Source: Acidilobaceae archaeon (GTDB lineage: Archaea > Thermoproteota > Thermoprotei_A > Sulfolobales > Acidilobaceae). From it: 6,474 nucleotides of DNA. Both the position numbers and the translations under genes were made by a program. Below are positions 5,499 to 6,474 of the stretch, piece after piece (position 1 is the stretch's first letter; each line of letters begins with the position of its first letter). Location: positions 1 through 6,474 of the forward strand of contig JALUDK010000024.1 in the NCBI GenBank assembly GCA_027044005.1, read 5' to 3'. The notes beneath the pieces are model-generated. The model saw only the letters and a program-made list of their open reading frames with translations, did no database searches and was not told where the DNA came from.

Positions 5499-6241
5499 CC
5501 CGGCTCGAACCTCCTAGTGAAGTAGACATACCCTGCCAGGAGCATGGCTAGGAGGAGTAGGGGGACCAGTAGGAGCTGCCACACCTCCACCCCCACGCCC
5601 AGCAGGCTCCTGTAGACCATGTAGTAGAAGGCCATCGCATCGGCTATCCCTGATACCGTGCTGTTACCCATAGCTGCCCCCACTGCTGAGAGTATGAGCA
5701 TAGTTATGTTGTAGGCAAAGTAGAAGGTTATACTGACAACGCTAGCAGTCCCCGGGCTCTTAGCAACCAGCCCTGCCAGGAGGAAGAAGGAGCCATACAT
5801 GCATGCCTGGAGGAGGTAGGCAAGGAACACGAGGATATAGGATCCAGGGCTCCTGGAGATCACAGGTAGGAGGACGAGGCCAGCAACTATCAGGGGAGCG
5901 GAGAGCAGGGTTCCAGCGGGCAGGAGGACCCGGCTAACCGCTATAGCAGTGTAGACCGAGGACCTCGAGACGGGGTAGGAGAGGTATACCGAGACGACCC
6001 CCCTCTGTATAAGCCCAGCCACGCCAGCAGACCCCCTCAGGGCCAGGAAGAGGGTGGCGGCGAAGAGGGTGGGATCCAGTATTATCCTAGCAGCGACATG
6101 AGGCTCGCTTATAGGCTGCATCGTAGCCAGGGCCGCTCCGAGGGAGGCTATGATAACCATCATGACGTCAAACCCCGGCGGCCTCAGGCTATCACTCGAG
6201 TCCACAAGCGCAAGCTCGGCCAGGCCCCTAAGACCCACCAC
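5495..6241 (-). CDS. ABC-2-type transporter permease
   Basis: 248 residues with about six membrane segments (roughly 24-42, 57-75, 98-127, 134-158, 167-190 and 222-241). The cytoplasmic loop before the third segment reads GLIQRGVVSVYLSYPVSRSSVY (76-97). It matches the ABC-2 permease pattern in which 'G....L..P.sR' precedes the core helices; in these transporters that loop contacts the ATPase. Length and topology are typical. Such permeases pair with an ATPase to export drugs, peptides, lipids or polysaccharide, or to act in membrane maintenance; the substrate here is not inferable. GTG 6241 or, more comfortably spaced, the adjacent GTG 6238 follows GGAGGTG (6252-6246). It overlaps the ATPase gene by up to 14 bases and the downstream accessory gene by 4, which indicates one coupled operon. 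Confidence 0.85.
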   Translation of the reverse strand: MVGLRGLAELALVDSSDSLRPPGFDVMMVIIASLGAALATMQPISEPHVAARIILDPTLFAATLFLALRGSAGVAGLIQRGVVSVYLSYPVSRSSVYTAIAVSRVLLPAGTLLSAPLIVAGLVLLPVISRSPGSYILVFLAYLLQACMYGSFFLLAGLVAKSPGTASVVSITFYFAYNITMLILSAVGAAMGNSTVSGIADAMAFYYMVYRSLLGVGVEVWQLLLVPLLLLAMLLAGYVYFTRRFEPG

Positions 6242-6474
6242 TAAGCACCTCCTCCAGGCCAGGCTCCACTAGGTCCACGCTATAGATGGTGACCCCACGG
6301 GAGGCCAGGGCGGAGAGGGCCCTGAAGAGCCTACCAGCCCCGGCAGGCCCGTCAACCGTGACCTCCACGCTGACCCCCAGCACCTCGACCTCGAACCCAG
6401 CCCTGGATAGGTCCTCCGCTACCACCTCGGGGCTGGAGGACCTCACCCTAGCCCTCCTGAAGCCCCCCAGTACC
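6228..6474 (-). CDS. ABC transporter ATP-binding protein, C-terminal fragment (runs off right edge)
   Basis: The open frame continues through the window edge, so only the last 81 or so residues are present; the GTG at 6446 is an internal codon, not the start. The visible part matches the C-terminal accessory domain of ABC-2-type ATPases: an arginine-rich strand (GGFRRARVRSSS), helix EVVAEDLSRAGFEVEV, strand VSVEVTVDG, helix GRLFRALSALASRGV, strand TIYSVDLVEP, and the hallmark closing G-LEEV-L. Walker A, signature and Walker B motifs lie outside the window, so ATPase activity cannot be judged. The gene precedes the permease with a 14-base overlap, as expected for an ATPase-permease pair. Confidence 0.8.
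   Translation of the reverse strand, partial: VLGGFRRARVRSSSPEVVAEDLSRAGFEVEVLGVSVEVTVDGPAGAGRLFRALSALASRGVTIYSVDLVEPGLEEVLSGGS

Noticed and set aside
1..6474. CRISPR array, tRNA/rRNA, insertion sequence or att-site signatures
   Set aside because: No regularly spaced repeats, no cloverleaf or conserved rRNA stretches, no transposase and no terminal inverted repeats were seen on either strand.

Overview
The window looks like a stretch of a hyperthermophilic crenarchaeal (Thermoproteota) chromosome, most plausibly Desulfurococcales-like. The reasons are a DUF973-type membrane protein (a family I know mainly from Crenarchaeota), TATA-like boxes upstream of genes, GTG and TTG starts, strong GGTG/GGAGGTG ribosome sites, heavy CTA/ATA/AGG codon use and abundant CTAG tetranucleotides. 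The genus is not determined. No RNA genes, CRISPR arrays or insertion sequences were seen. Genes are packed tightly and no gap between genes exceeds about 140 bases.

Left part (1-1651, + strand): a promoter region is followed by a GNAT-like acetyltransferase (140-856). 63 bases later comes a multi-pass DUF973-like membrane protein (920-1651), whose ribosome site sits in a small GC hairpin. Its 3' end overlaps by 31 bases the end of a convergent gene.

Centre (1621-4207): a leftward membrane protein with a bacterial-PH-like (bPH_5-type) domain (2190-1621) and a rightward three-gene operon diverge from a 110-130 base AT-rich intergenic region. That region contains a perfect 14-base palindrome and TATA boxes facing both ways. 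The rightward operon encodes a CPBP/Rce1-type intramembrane protease with its catalytic motifs intact, a PadR-type winged-helix regulator, and a multi-pass membrane protein faintly resembling SdpI. Its genes overlap by 20 and 16 bases, so they are probably translationally coupled. I read this as a self-regulated membrane cassette, with PadR a candidate binder of the palindrome. The analogy to bacterial SdpR/SdpI immunity is inference only.

Right part (4276-6474, - strand): an ABC export operon enters from the right edge. It comprises the C-terminal piece of an ABC ATPase, an ABC-2-type permease, and a protein with membrane segments at both ends and a beta-rich extracytoplasmic middle. After the last stop lies a tandemly duplicated TATA-containing element (4820-4860), which probably drives a separate four-helix membrane protein (4782-4276). 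The two halves of the window meet tail-to-tail around 4208-4275. Seven of the nine genes encode membrane or membrane-associated products, so the region is largely envelope and transport related.
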